A stretch of DNA of 64,000 bases from Aurantimonas sp036549475. GTDB taxonomy: Bacteria > Pseudomonadota > Alphaproteobacteria > Rhizobiales > Rhizobiaceae. A program made the position numbers and the translations under genes. The first letter of the stretch is position 1. Each line of letters starts with the position of its first letter. A model generated the notes under the pieces. It was not told the DNA's origin. It did no database searches and saw only the letters and a program-made list of their open reading frames with translations. The DNA lies in contig NZ_JAZHLI010000005.1 in assembly GCF_036549475.1 (NCBI RefSeq), positions 62,001 to 126,000 of the forward strand, in the 5' to 3' direction. Below are positions 51,330 through 58,954 of this stretch, piece by piece.

Positions 51330-51523
51330 TGATGGTCCTCTTGCACCGGAAGCTGCGCTCCGGAATTGCCGCTGATGGCCGGTCCCTCGGAGCGGCACGA
51401 ATCGGCGGGACTTTGGCAAAGCCCGATCGTGCGCGCAATCGCAATCTCCACCGGATCCGTCGGCGAACTTGTGCCGCTCGATGAGCGGCATATAAGCTCC
51501 GGCCGCCACAAGAGGGGATGCGC

Positions 51524-53194
51524 ATGCTCGAAGACGGTCGGATCTATCTCGGCGCCAGCCGCGACCCCCAGGACGCGATCAAGAAGGGCGAATATCTCGA
51601 CCTGACCCGAGCCAACCGTCACGGGCTCGTCACCGGCGCGACCGGCACCGGCAAGACCGTGACGCTGCAAATCTTGGCGGAAGGCTTCTCGGACGCCGGC
51701 GTGCCGGTGTTCTGCTCCGACATCAAGGGCGACCTTTCCGGCCTGTCGCAGCGGGGCGAAGGCAAGGACTTTCTCGTCGCCCGCGCAAGGGACATCGGCC
51801 TCGACCCCTATTATCGCGACGTCTATCCCGTCGTGTTCTGGGACGTTTTCGGCGAGAAAGGTCATCCCATCCGGGCGACCATATCGGAAATGGGCCCGCT
51901 GCTCCTGTCACGGCTGATGAACCTGTCGGATGCCCAGGAAGGCGTCCTCAACATCGTTTTCAAGATCGCCGACGAGGAAGGGTTGTTGCTCCTTGACCTC
52001 AAGGACCTGCAGGCGATGCTGGCTCATGTGGCGGAGAATGCCGACGAGGTCTCGAGGCTCTACGGCAATGTCGCCAAGGCCTCGGTCGGCGCCATCCAGC
52101 GCTCCCTGCTGGTCCTGGAGCAGCAGGGCGGCGACAGTTTCTTCGGCGAGCCGGCGCTCGCCATTTCGGACCTGATGCGCACCGACCGCGACGGACGCGG
52201 CATCGTCAACATGCTGGCTGCCGACCAGCTGATGATGAACCCGCGGCTCTACGCCACCTTCCTGCTCTGGCTCCTGTCCGAGTTGTTCGAGGAATTGCCG
52301 GAGGTCGGTGATCCGGAGAAGCCGAAGCTCGTCTTCTTCTTCGACGAGGCACATCTTCTTTTCGACGACGCACCGAAGATCCTCGTCGACCGGGTCGAGC
52401 AGGTGGTGAAGCTGATCCGCTCCAAAGGCGTCGGGGTCTATTTCGTCACGCAAAATCCGCTCGACATGCCCGACGGCGTGCTCGCCCAGCTCGGCAACCG
52501 CGTGCAGCACGCGCTGCGCGCCTACACGCCACGCGAGCAGAAGGCCGTGCACACTGCAGCGGAAACCTTCCGTCCGAACCCGGAATTCGACTGTTTCGAG
52601 GCGATCACCAAGCTTGGGGTGGGCGAGGCGCTGGTATCCACGCTGGACAGGAAGGGTGTGCCATCGATCGTGGAGCGCACGCTGATCCGCCCACCTGCCG
52701 GCCGGCTCGGCCCGGTCACTGATGCGGAGCGTCGCGAGACGATGGCCAGGAGCCCCCTCGCCGGCCAGTACGACCACACGGTGGATCGGGAATCGGCCTA
52801 CGAGATGCTCTTCGGTCGGGCCGAGGATCAGCTTGCGCAGGAAGGCGAGCAGCGGCGGATGGAGGCACAGCGCGGCGAAGAGGCGGCGCGCCGCGCCGAG
52901 GCTGCCCGTGCAAGGGAAGAAGCTGAGGATCGGGACGCGCCGCCGCACCGGACCCGTACCGGCTTCCAGCTTCCGGATTTCGGTCTCGGCGGGGGTGGTC
53001 GCGACGATACGCAGGAAGTGGAAGACGCCGAACCGGCCCCCCGGCGGCGCACGGCCTCCCGTCGCGGATCATCCGGCTATCAGCGCCAGACCGTCACCGA
53101 GACGATCATGAAGCAGGTGGGCCGGACGGTCGCATCGACGGTGACGCGGGCGATCCTTCGCGGTGTCCTCGGCAGCCTGAAACGCGGCAAATAA
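51524..53194 (+). CDS. HerA-like (DUF853/YjgR) ATPase
   Basis: A protein of 556 residues of the HerA/FtsK superfamily. Walker A is GATGTGKTVTLQ; Walker B is KLVFFFDEAHLLF; FCSDIKGDLSGL and VGVYFVTQNPLDMPDGVLAQLGNRVQHALRAYTP are typical of YjgR-type proteins. The last 130 residues are a charged, low-complexity linker (RRMEAQRGEEAARRAEAARA) followed by a basic helix (QVGRTVASTVTRAILRGVLGSLKRG). The function is unknown; a DNA- or protein-translocating motor is implied by family. AGAGGG six bases before 51524 fixes the start rather than the ATG at 51518. Confidence 0.88.
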   Translation: MLEDGRIYLGASRDPQDAIKKGEYLDLTRANRHGLVTGATGTGKTVTLQILAEGFSDAGVPVFCSDIKGDLSGLSQRGEGKDFLVARARDIGLDPYYRDVYPVVFWDVFGEKGHPIRATISEMGPLLLSRLMNLSDAQEGVLNIVFKIADEEGLLLLDLKDLQAMLAHVAENADEVSRLYGNVAKASVGAIQRSLLVLEQQGGDSFFGEPALAISDLMRTDRDGRGIVNMLAADQLMMNPRLYATFLLWLLSELFEELPEVGDPEKPKLVFFFDEAHLLFDDAPKILVDRVEQVVKLIRSKGVGVYFVTQNPLDMPDGVLAQLGNRVQHALRAYTPREQKAVHTAAETFRPNPEFDCFEAITKLGVGEALVSTLDRKGVPSIVERTLIRPPAGRLGPVTDAERRETMARSPLAGQYDHTVDRESAYEMLFGRAEDQLAQEGEQRRMEAQRGEEAARRAEAARAREEAEDRDAPPHRTRTGFQLPDFGLGGGGRDDTQEVEDAEPAPRRRTASRRGSSGYQRQTVTETIMKQVGRTVASTVTRAILRGVLGSLKRGK

Positions 53195-53308
53195 GGGTAT
53201 TGCGGCGCCAGAGCGGTGGCGGAAGCCGGCCTCCCAACTCGCCGGCGCGCTTTCAAACAGGTGGGGCAACACCCATCTGTAGGAAGATGTGCAACGGAAG
53301 GACATGGC

Positions 53309-53548
53309 ATGAACCGGAAGTCGACACTCGCGTCCTACATTCTGTGGCTTCTCTGCTTTGCCGGGATTTGCGGGCTGCACCGGTTCTATCTCGGCCGACC
53401 CTGGACGGGGCTGTTGTGGCTCGTGACCCTCGGGCTTCTCGGCATCGGGCAAATCATCGACCTGTTTCTGATCCCCGGCATGGTTCGTGAGGAGAACCTC
53501 GAAAGCCGGATCGACATGATGGAGCGCGAGCGCCGCAACCTGTCCTGA
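53309..53548 (+). CDS. TM2 domain membrane protein
   Basis: A protein of 79 residues with two membrane helices (SYILWLLCFAGICGLHRFYLG and WTGLLWLVTLGLLGIGQIIDLFL) joined by the TM2 motif GLHRFYLG with GR. The C-terminus is a charged helix (LESRIDMMERERR). The role of TM2 proteins in bacteria is unknown. It follows the HerA-like gene by 114 bases and may share its transcript. Confidence 0.8.
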   Translation: MNRKSTLASYILWLLCFAGICGLHRFYLGRPWTGLLWLVTLGLLGIGQIIDLFLIPGMVREENLESRIDMMERERRNLS

Positions 53549-53580
53549 GTGGGCGGCCGGGCGATAGCACCCATAAAATA

Positions 53581-53652
53581 TTACATTGCATGGTCAGCAA
53601 CTCGACGGCCACCAGCGGGCGGCTTCAGTTCGGTTATGATGATGTGCCGCAT
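53581..53652 (-). CDS. Candidate small protein of 23 residues
   Basis: The frame begins MRHIIITELKPP and ends VADHAM before a TAA. AAAGGAG sits five bases ahead of the ATG, the strongest ribosome-binding site in the vicinity. The peptide has a hydrophobic start, PPAGGRR in the middle and an acid/His end; I do not recognise it. It lies between the TM2 gene and the L,D-transpeptidase terminator on the reverse strand, in a non-coding gap. It could be a small regulatory or leader peptide, or chance. Confidence 0.4.
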   Translation of the reverse strand: MRHIIITELKPPAGGRRVADHAM

Positions 53653-53792
53653 CTGATCTCCTTTCACACGTACGATGCGGCCCGACCCTCCACCCTCTCC
53701 AGATGAACTATCGTTTACCGGTCGGTGGAGAAAAATTCTGGTAGCCCTGACCGAGGGCTTGGTCGCGGTGCCACGTCGGCGGAAGCTAGACA

Positions 53793-53831
53793 CGGGAAAG
53801 GGCGAGCGGGTTGGCCGCTCGCCCTTTCCCG
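53793..53831 (-). terminator. Terminator after the L,D-transpeptidase gene
   Basis: A perfect 17-base-pair stem (CGGGAAAGGGCGAGCGG with its complement) and 5-base loop lie 21 bases after the L,D-transpeptidase stop on the reverse strand. T residues within the outer stem stand in for a downstream T tract. Confidence 0.8.
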
Positions 53832-53851
53832 GTATCCTCCAAGGCCGTCGA

Positions 53852-54556
53852 TCAGGCGATGAGGCCGCCCTGGCGGACGACGACCGGCGAACCTGACGGC
53901 ACCCGTTCGTAAAGATCGATGATGTCCTGGTTCATGAAGCGGATGCAGCCGGACGAGCCGGACGTGCCGATCGTCCAGTATTCCGGAGAACCGTGGAGGC
54001 GGTAGAGTGTGTCCTTGCCGTTCTGGAACAGATAGAGCGCGCGGGCGCCCAGCGGATTGTCGATGCCGGGCTCCATGCCATCGGCATACTCCGCCAACTC
54101 CGGCTTGCGAGCGATCATCTCCTTAGGCGGCGTCCAAGTCGGCCACTTCTTCTTCCACTGAATTTTCGCGCGGCCCGACCAGCCAAACCCTTCGCGACCG
54201 ACCCCCACGCCGTAGCGCATGGCACGGCCGCCGGGCTCAACCACATAGGCGAACTTGTTTGCGGTATCGACGACGACCGTACCGGGCTTCTCGCCGGTCG
54301 GATCTGCGACTTCTTGCCGGTAGTAGACCGGATCAACGCGGCTTAGGTCGATCGCCGGGATGCGGTAGCCGTTGTCCACGACCGCATCATACATCGCACG
54401 ATAACGGGCCGGGGCTCGGCCTTGCGGGGCCGGATAGGGAGCCACAGATGCGATCCGGGCGCGCGGTCCGGAGGTGCAGCCGGCGGCGAGAGCCGTTGTG
54501 CCGATGCCGAAACCGATGAGCAGCCTGCGCCGCGTGAAATGTGTGGAATTGTCCAT
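53852..54556 (-). CDS. L,D-transpeptidase (YkuD family)
   Basis: A protein of 234 residues. The N-terminus has twin arginines and a lipobox (TRRRLLIGFGIGTTALAAGC), so it is probably a lipoprotein in the periplasm. The YkuD domain has VVVDTANKFAYVVEPGG, RAMRYGVGVGREGFGW, HGSPEYWTIG and the catalytic SSGCIRFMNQD. It would crosslink peptidoglycan at L,D bonds or anchor proteins to it. The gene ends at a strong terminator. Confidence 0.9.
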   Translation of the reverse strand: MDNSTHFTRRRLLIGFGIGTTALAAGCTSGPRARIASVAPYPAPQGRAPARYRAMYDAVVDNGYRIPAIDLSRVDPVYYRQEVADPTGEKPGTVVVDTANKFAYVVEPGGRAMRYGVGVGREGFGWSGRAKIQWKKKWPTWTPPKEMIARKPELAEYADGMEPGIDNPLGARALYLFQNGKDTLYRLHGSPEYWTIGTSGSSGCIRFMNQDIIDLYERVPSGSPVVVRQGGLIA

Positions 54557-54690
54557 TGTCGTCCAGCCTTAGTTTTTTATTGGCGCTCGGGTTGCCCAAA
54601 GCGCATTCGGTGATTTGTGGACAAAACTTTTTCGACGCGCAGAGGTTCCGGGAACATCACAGGTGTTTGAAGTAGAAGCGGAAGCGACGC

Positions 54691-55353
54691 TCATACCAGC
54701 TTCGGCAGACCCTTCAGATCCGGCAGGACGCCACTAGGCGGTAGATCAAGATATTCGTTAGGCTCGCCGCCGCGGTTGATCCATACCGTGTGGAAGCCGA
54801 AGGCCGCAGCGCCGGCGATATCCCAGCGATTGGAGGACTGGAAGGACACCGCGTCCGGATAAAGCCGGAAATGGGTGGTCACCAAATCGTACATGGCTGG
54901 TGACGTCTTGAATGTCCCGCAGTCCTCGGCGGAAAACACGACATCGAACACGTCGTCGAGACCGGCAGAGCGAACGGCTCGGGCCAGCATGTCGCGTGAC
55001 CCGTTGGACAGGATCGCAAGGCGCGCACCGCGATCGCGCAAAGCGCGGAGTGTCGACGGTACCTCCTCGAAGGTGTCGAGATCCCGATAAGCTTCCAGAA
55101 GCCGGGAACGCAGAGCGGCATCTGCGCTCGGCACCTTCTGGAACGCGTAGTCGAGTGCATCCTCGGTCAGATCCCAGAAATTCCTGTGTGCGCCGCCCAT
55201 CAGGCTGCGAACCCACGAATATTCCAGCTGCTTGCGACGCCAGATGTCCGCCAGCAGGCGTCCGTCCTCGCCGATCTCGCCGGCGAGGCGCGTCACGGCG
55301 GCGCCTGTATCAAACAGCGTGCCATAGGCATCGAACACGTAGACTGAATACAA
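54691..55353 (-). CDS. Haloacid dehalogenase, type II (L-2-haloacid dehalogenase family)
   Basis: A protein of 220 residues. Motif I is VYVFDAYGTLFDTGA with the nucleophilic aspartate; the Arg of the substrate site is in RRKQLEYSW; motif II is LSNGSRDML; Lys is in FKTSPAMY; motif III is SSNRWDIAGAAAFG with Ser, Asn and Asp. These match L-2-haloacid dehalogenases, though some members act on other substrates. The TTG at 55353 with GGGAGA upstream is preferred as start; the open frame continues far upstream without conserved sequence. Confidence 0.83.
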   Translation of the reverse strand: MYSVYVFDAYGTLFDTGAAVTRLAGEIGEDGRLLADIWRRKQLEYSWVRSLMGGAHRNFWDLTEDALDYAFQKVPSADAALRSRLLEAYRDLDTFEEVPSTLRALRDRGARLAILSNGSRDMLARAVRSAGLDDVFDVVFSAEDCGTFKTSPAMYDLVTTHFRLYPDAVSFQSSNRWDIAGAAAFGFHTVWINRGGEPNEYLDLPPSGVLPDLKGLPKLV

Positions 55354-55550
55354 GGACGTCTCCCTCGGGTTGCAGGGCCCCGTCCGGTCATATGGGCGAG
55401 CGCGTGGGATGGGAAGGTTGCGAGAGCCTCGTGATTGCTTTCGCAGCACTCTGCCGGAGCGGGTGACGCGGCGTTGCGCCTGCGCTATGGACGGTGGCCG
55501 GGAGACTTGGTGCTTCCGACGCTTGACACAGAGCCAATCCGGAGCCGGCC

Positions 55551-56414
55551 ATGCCGCAGGAATTTTCTCGTACGCGCACCTTCTTCGACGGCCAGTGGCA
55601 CGACGGAAATCCGGGTCTGATCGGCCCGCGCAGCCATGCGATGTGGCTCGGCAGTTCGGTGTTCGACGGGGCGCGCTGGTTTGAGGGCCTCGCACCGGAT
55701 CTCGATCGGCATTGTGCACGCGTCAACCGGTCGGCTGAAGCGCTTGGCTTGAACGCCACGATGGCAGCGGATGAGATTGTGCGGCTGACGCATGAGGGCC
55801 TGCAGGATTTCGACGGCAAGACGGCGGTCTATATCCGACCAATGTACTGGGCTGAGGACGGCGGCTACATGGGCGTCCCGGCCGACGCGGCGACGACGCG
55901 CTTCTGCCTGTGCCTGTACGAGTCTGCGATGATTGCCTCGTCCGGCTTCACCCTCGGTGTGTCCCCCTTCCGCCGGCCGACACCGGAGACCATGCCGACG
56001 CTGGCCAAGGCGGGTTGCCTCTATCCCAATAACGGACGCGCGATCATGGAAGCCAAGTCGCGCGGCTTCGACAATGCGCTCGTTCTCGACATGCTCGGCA
56101 ACGTAGCGGAGACAGGCACATCCAATCTCTTTATGGTCAAGGACGGCGTCGTCTTCACGCCGATCCCGAACGGCTGCTTCCTGAACGGGATTACCCGCCA
56201 GCGCATCATCGCGCTCCTGCGCGAAGCTGGGCGAGAGGTGATCGAATCGACACTCACCGTCGCTGAATTCCGCGACGCGGACGAAATTTTCTCGACCGGT
56301 AACCATTCCAAGGTGGTTCCGGTCGTCGGCATCGAGGATCGGCAATTGCAGGCCGGCGCCGTCTATGCCGAGGCCCGAGAGCTCTACTGGTCATTCGCCC
56401 GCGCTGCGGCATAA
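55551..56414 (+). CDS. Class IV aminotransferase (branched-chain amino acid aminotransferase-like)
   Basis: A protein of 287 residues with the PLP fold-type IV. VFDGARWFEG, YIRPMYWAEDGGYMGVPAD, the catalytic lysine in LAKAGCLYPNNGRAIMEAKS, and NVAETGTSNLFMVKDG (PLP phosphate and cofactor glutamate) are visible. It transfers amino groups of branched-chain or similar amino acids to 2-oxoglutarate; D-amino acid or 4-amino-4-deoxychorismate activity cannot be excluded. It stands alone. Confidence 0.82.
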   Translation: MPQEFSRTRTFFDGQWHDGNPGLIGPRSHAMWLGSSVFDGARWFEGLAPDLDRHCARVNRSAEALGLNATMAADEIVRLTHEGLQDFDGKTAVYIRPMYWAEDGGYMGVPADAATTRFCLCLYESAMIASSGFTLGVSPFRRPTPETMPTLAKAGCLYPNNGRAIMEAKSRGFDNALVLDMLGNVAETGTSNLFMVKDGVVFTPIPNGCFLNGITRQRIIALLREAGREVIESTLTVAEFRDADEIFSTGNHSKVVPVVGIEDRQLQAGAVYAEARELYWSFARAAA

Positions 56415-56551
56415 GGAGCGCGGACCATAAAGCGGTGGCAAATGCGACCGTTGGCACTAGCTTCGTTCTCGCCGATTTTTGCGCGCCACGGAAACACTCG
56501 CCGAGTTGAGCCGTTGCGCGCCCTGAAACAACCAACCGAAGGAGACGGACC

Positions 56552-57154
56552 ATGGCATTCACGCTTCCGGAGCTTCCCTACGCCTATGACGCGCTGGGAC
56601 CCTACATGTCTGCCGAAACGCTCGAGTTTCACCACGACAAGCATCACCAGGCTTACGTGACGAAGGGCAACGAGCTGGCGGAGAAGGCCGGCATGGCCGA
56701 TCTGTCGCTCGAGGAGATCGTCAAGAAGTCCTACGGAACGGACCAGCCGCTCTTCAACAATGCTGGCCAGCACTACAACCACATTCATTTCTGGAAGTGG
56801 ATGAAGCCGAACGGTGGCGGCAAGAGCCTGCCCGGCAAGTTGCAGACCGCGTTCGAAAGCGATCTCGGCGGCTATGATAAATTCAAGGCCGATTTCGAAG
56901 CCGCCGGCGCTGGCCAGTTCGGCTCCGGCTGGGCCTGGGTGGCCGTCAAGAACGGCAAGCTCGAGATCATGAAGACACCGAACGGCGAGAACCCGCTGGT
57001 ACACGGCGCCGTGCCGATCCTTGGCGTCGATGTGTGGGAGCATTCCTACTACATCGATTACCGCAACGCGCGTCCGAAGTACCTGTCGGCATTCGTCGAC
57101 AATCTCATCAACTGGGATCACGTGCTCGAAAGCTACGAGACGGCCACGGCCTGA
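56552..57154 (+). CDS. sodB: Superoxide dismutase, Fe/Mn type
   Basis: A protein of 200 residues. Metal ligands are seen in LEFHHDKHHQAYV (His), NNAGQHYNHIHFWKWM (His), and DVWEHSYYIDYRN (Asp, His). Gln in NNAGQH is at the place typical of iron-containing forms. It converts superoxide to peroxide and oxygen in the cytoplasm. GAAGGAGACGGACC precedes the ATG. A terminator follows the gene. Confidence 0.95.
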   Translation: MAFTLPELPYAYDALGPYMSAETLEFHHDKHHQAYVTKGNELAEKAGMADLSLEEIVKKSYGTDQPLFNNAGQHYNHIHFWKWMKPNGGGKSLPGKLQTAFESDLGGYDKFKADFEAAGAGQFGSGWAWVAVKNGKLEIMKTPNGENPLVHGAVPILGVDVWEHSYYIDYRNARPKYLSAFVDNLINWDHVLESYETATA

Positions 57155-57194
57155 TCCACGGGATCATAGCCGCCGTACCTGGCTGGTGCAGACC

Positions 57195-57227
57195 AAAGGC
57201 CTCGCGGCTCACGCCGCGGGGCCTTTT
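57195..57227 (+). terminator. Terminator of the superoxide dismutase gene
   Basis: A 14-base-pair stem with one G-U pair (AAAGGCCTCGCGGC with GCCGCGGGGCCTTT) and 4-base loop end in TTTT. Confidence 0.82.
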
Positions 57228-57344
57228 CCTGACCGGCCCACATTTTCGTGACGGCGGCTGGAGGGATTGACGATTGCGCGTCCGGTAAAACTGGTTTCAA
57301 CTTCCTATCAACAGGCCGTCTTGGCCGATTTTTGGGAGGGTTCC

Positions 57345-57806
57345 ATGCCACAGAACAAGCTTGTCGCCACAACTGCGGCCACGGCCATATCCGTCGCTGC
57401 GCTCTTGCCCGCCCATGCGCAAAATGTCGAGCCGATCGAGACGCGGCAGGACCTGATGGAAGAGAACGGCGATTCCGCCAAGGCCGGCGGCGCGATATTG
57501 AAGGGCGAGGCACCGTTCGAGACTGCCAAGGCCACCGCCATCTTCTCCGAGATGCACGATGTGGCCATGAAGTTCGGTGACTATTTTCCCGAGGACAGCA
57601 AGACGGGCAACGACACCGAAGCCGCGCCTGCGATCTGGGAGAAGCCGGACGAATTCCAGGCGGCGCTCGTCAAGTTCCAGGAAGATACGAAGGCGGCGAT
57701 GGATGCTGCGCCTCAGGACATCGAGGCGTTCAAGCAGACCTTCGGCATGGTGACGCAGAACTGCAAGGGCTGCCACGAGGATTTCCGCATCGATAAGGAC
57801 AAGTAG
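57345..57806 (+). CDS. Cytochrome c' (class II)
   Basis: A protein of 153 residues with signal peptide (KLVATTAATAISVAALLPAHAQ). The heme motif CKGCH is close to the C-terminus (TQNCKGCHEDFRID), as in cytochrome c' and c-556. The rest is a predicted four-helix bundle. Family members bind NO or carry electrons in the periplasm. TGGGAGGG precedes the ATG. A di-heme cytochrome gene follows 92 bases later, suggesting they work together. Confidence 0.88.
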   Translation: MPQNKLVATTAATAISVAALLPAHAQNVEPIETRQDLMEENGDSAKAGGAILKGEAPFETAKATAIFSEMHDVAMKFGDYFPEDSKTGNDTEAAPAIWEKPDEFQAALVKFQEDTKAAMDAAPQDIEAFKQTFGMVTQNCKGCHEDFRIDKDK

Positions 57807-57898
57807 GGGAGGGGCATGCCCCCCGGGGGCGGCGGCCATCTGCACCTGAGCAGGACCGGCTGCCTTTCCTGTAAGCGGAATGAACCGGGATCGGTGCG

Positions 57899-58855
57899 AT
57901 GCTCGACCGCATCCTGACGGGCATCTTTCTTATCATCGTGATCGGCGCTGGCGGATTCTACCTCCTGACGATGCCCCAGCGGCTGGATGCCGCAACGCTG
58001 GCGGACGTCCCGGCTGGCGATGCGGCCAAGGGCGAGCGGATCTTCTGGGCGGGCGGCTGCGCGTCGTGCCATGCACCGCCCAAGTCCGAAGGTGACGACC
58101 GTCTGAAACTAGGCGGCGGCGCGCCGCTGGAGACGGATTTCGGCACCTTCCACGCTCCGAACATCTCTCCTGACCCCGATGCGGGCATGGGTCGCTGGAC
58201 CTTCGACGATTTCGCCAATGCCATGCAGCGTGGGGTCGATCCGGCCGGGCGCCATCTCTATCCGGCGTTTCCCTACACGTCCTATGTGAACTTGCGGCTG
58301 AGCGACGTCGCCGATCTGTGGGCCTTCCTGCAGAGGCTACCGGCGGTTGCGGAGAGGGCACCGCCCAACGATCTCGCTTTCCCCTACAATCTGCGGCGCG
58401 GCATCGGGCTGTGGAAGCTCGCTTTCCTGGATAAGGGCGGCCCTGTAGTGGACTTGCCGCCCGACGCGCCGGCCGCTGCGCATGAGGGCCAATATCTCGT
58501 CGAGGGCCCCGGCCATTGCGGTCAGTGTCACACGCCACGCAGCCTGGGTGGAGCTGGCGGGATGAAAGGGGTGCGATGGCTTGCCGGGGCGCCCAATCCG
58601 GAAGGCGAAGGGCGCGTACCCAACATCACGCCGTCGACCTCGGGGATCGGCAACTGGTCGGCCAGCGACATCGTCTATTATCTTGAGAGTGGTTTCACGC
58701 CCGATTTCGATACCGTCGGAGGCGCGATGGTCGAGGTGCAGAAGAATATTGCCCGTTTGCCCGAAGACGACCGCGAAGCGATAGCCGCCTATCTCAAGGC
58801 GATTCCTTCTGTCGACAGCGCTTCGGCCCCGACCGCCGGGTCAACGTCGGAGTAG
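57899..58855 (+). CDS. Di-heme c-type cytochrome, membrane-anchored
   Basis: A protein of 318 residues. An N-terminal helix (ILTGIFLIIVIGAGGFYLLT) anchors it in the inner membrane. Two c-type heme domains follow: CASCH near residue 54 and CGQCH near residue 208, with a proposed distal region each (TFHAPNISPDPDAGMGRWT and VPNITPSTSGIGNWSASDI). This arrangement resembles the cytochrome subunits of membrane alcohol and aldehyde dehydrogenases, less one heme domain. It probably passes electrons to the respiratory chain; with cytochrome c' next to it the partner dehydrogenase is unknown. Confidence 0.83.
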   Translation: MLDRILTGIFLIIVIGAGGFYLLTMPQRLDAATLADVPAGDAAKGERIFWAGGCASCHAPPKSEGDDRLKLGGGAPLETDFGTFHAPNISPDPDAGMGRWTFDDFANAMQRGVDPAGRHLYPAFPYTSYVNLRLSDVADLWAFLQRLPAVAERAPPNDLAFPYNLRRGIGLWKLAFLDKGGPVVDLPPDAPAAAHEGQYLVEGPGHCGQCHTPRSLGGAGGMKGVRWLAGAPNPEGEGRVPNITPSTSGIGNWSASDIVYYLESGFTPDFDTVGGAMVEVQKNIARLPEDDREAIAAYLKAIPSVDSASAPTAGSTSE

Positions 58856-58908
58856 TAGCTCGACGTGCCAGCAGAGTGCCAGCGCTGATCGCAATCACAC
58901 ACTGCGAG

Positions 58909-58948
58909 ACGGCCGTGGACAATGTTGCCATCGTCCACGGCTGTTTTT
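58909..58948 (+). terminator. Terminator after the di-heme cytochrome gene
   Basis: A 12-base-pair stem with one G-U pair (ACGGCCGTGGAC with GTCCACGGCTGT) and 12-base loop are followed by TTTTT, a standard intrinsic terminator placed just before the convergent oligopeptidase gene. Confidence 0.8.
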
Positions 58949-58954
58949 GCATCA

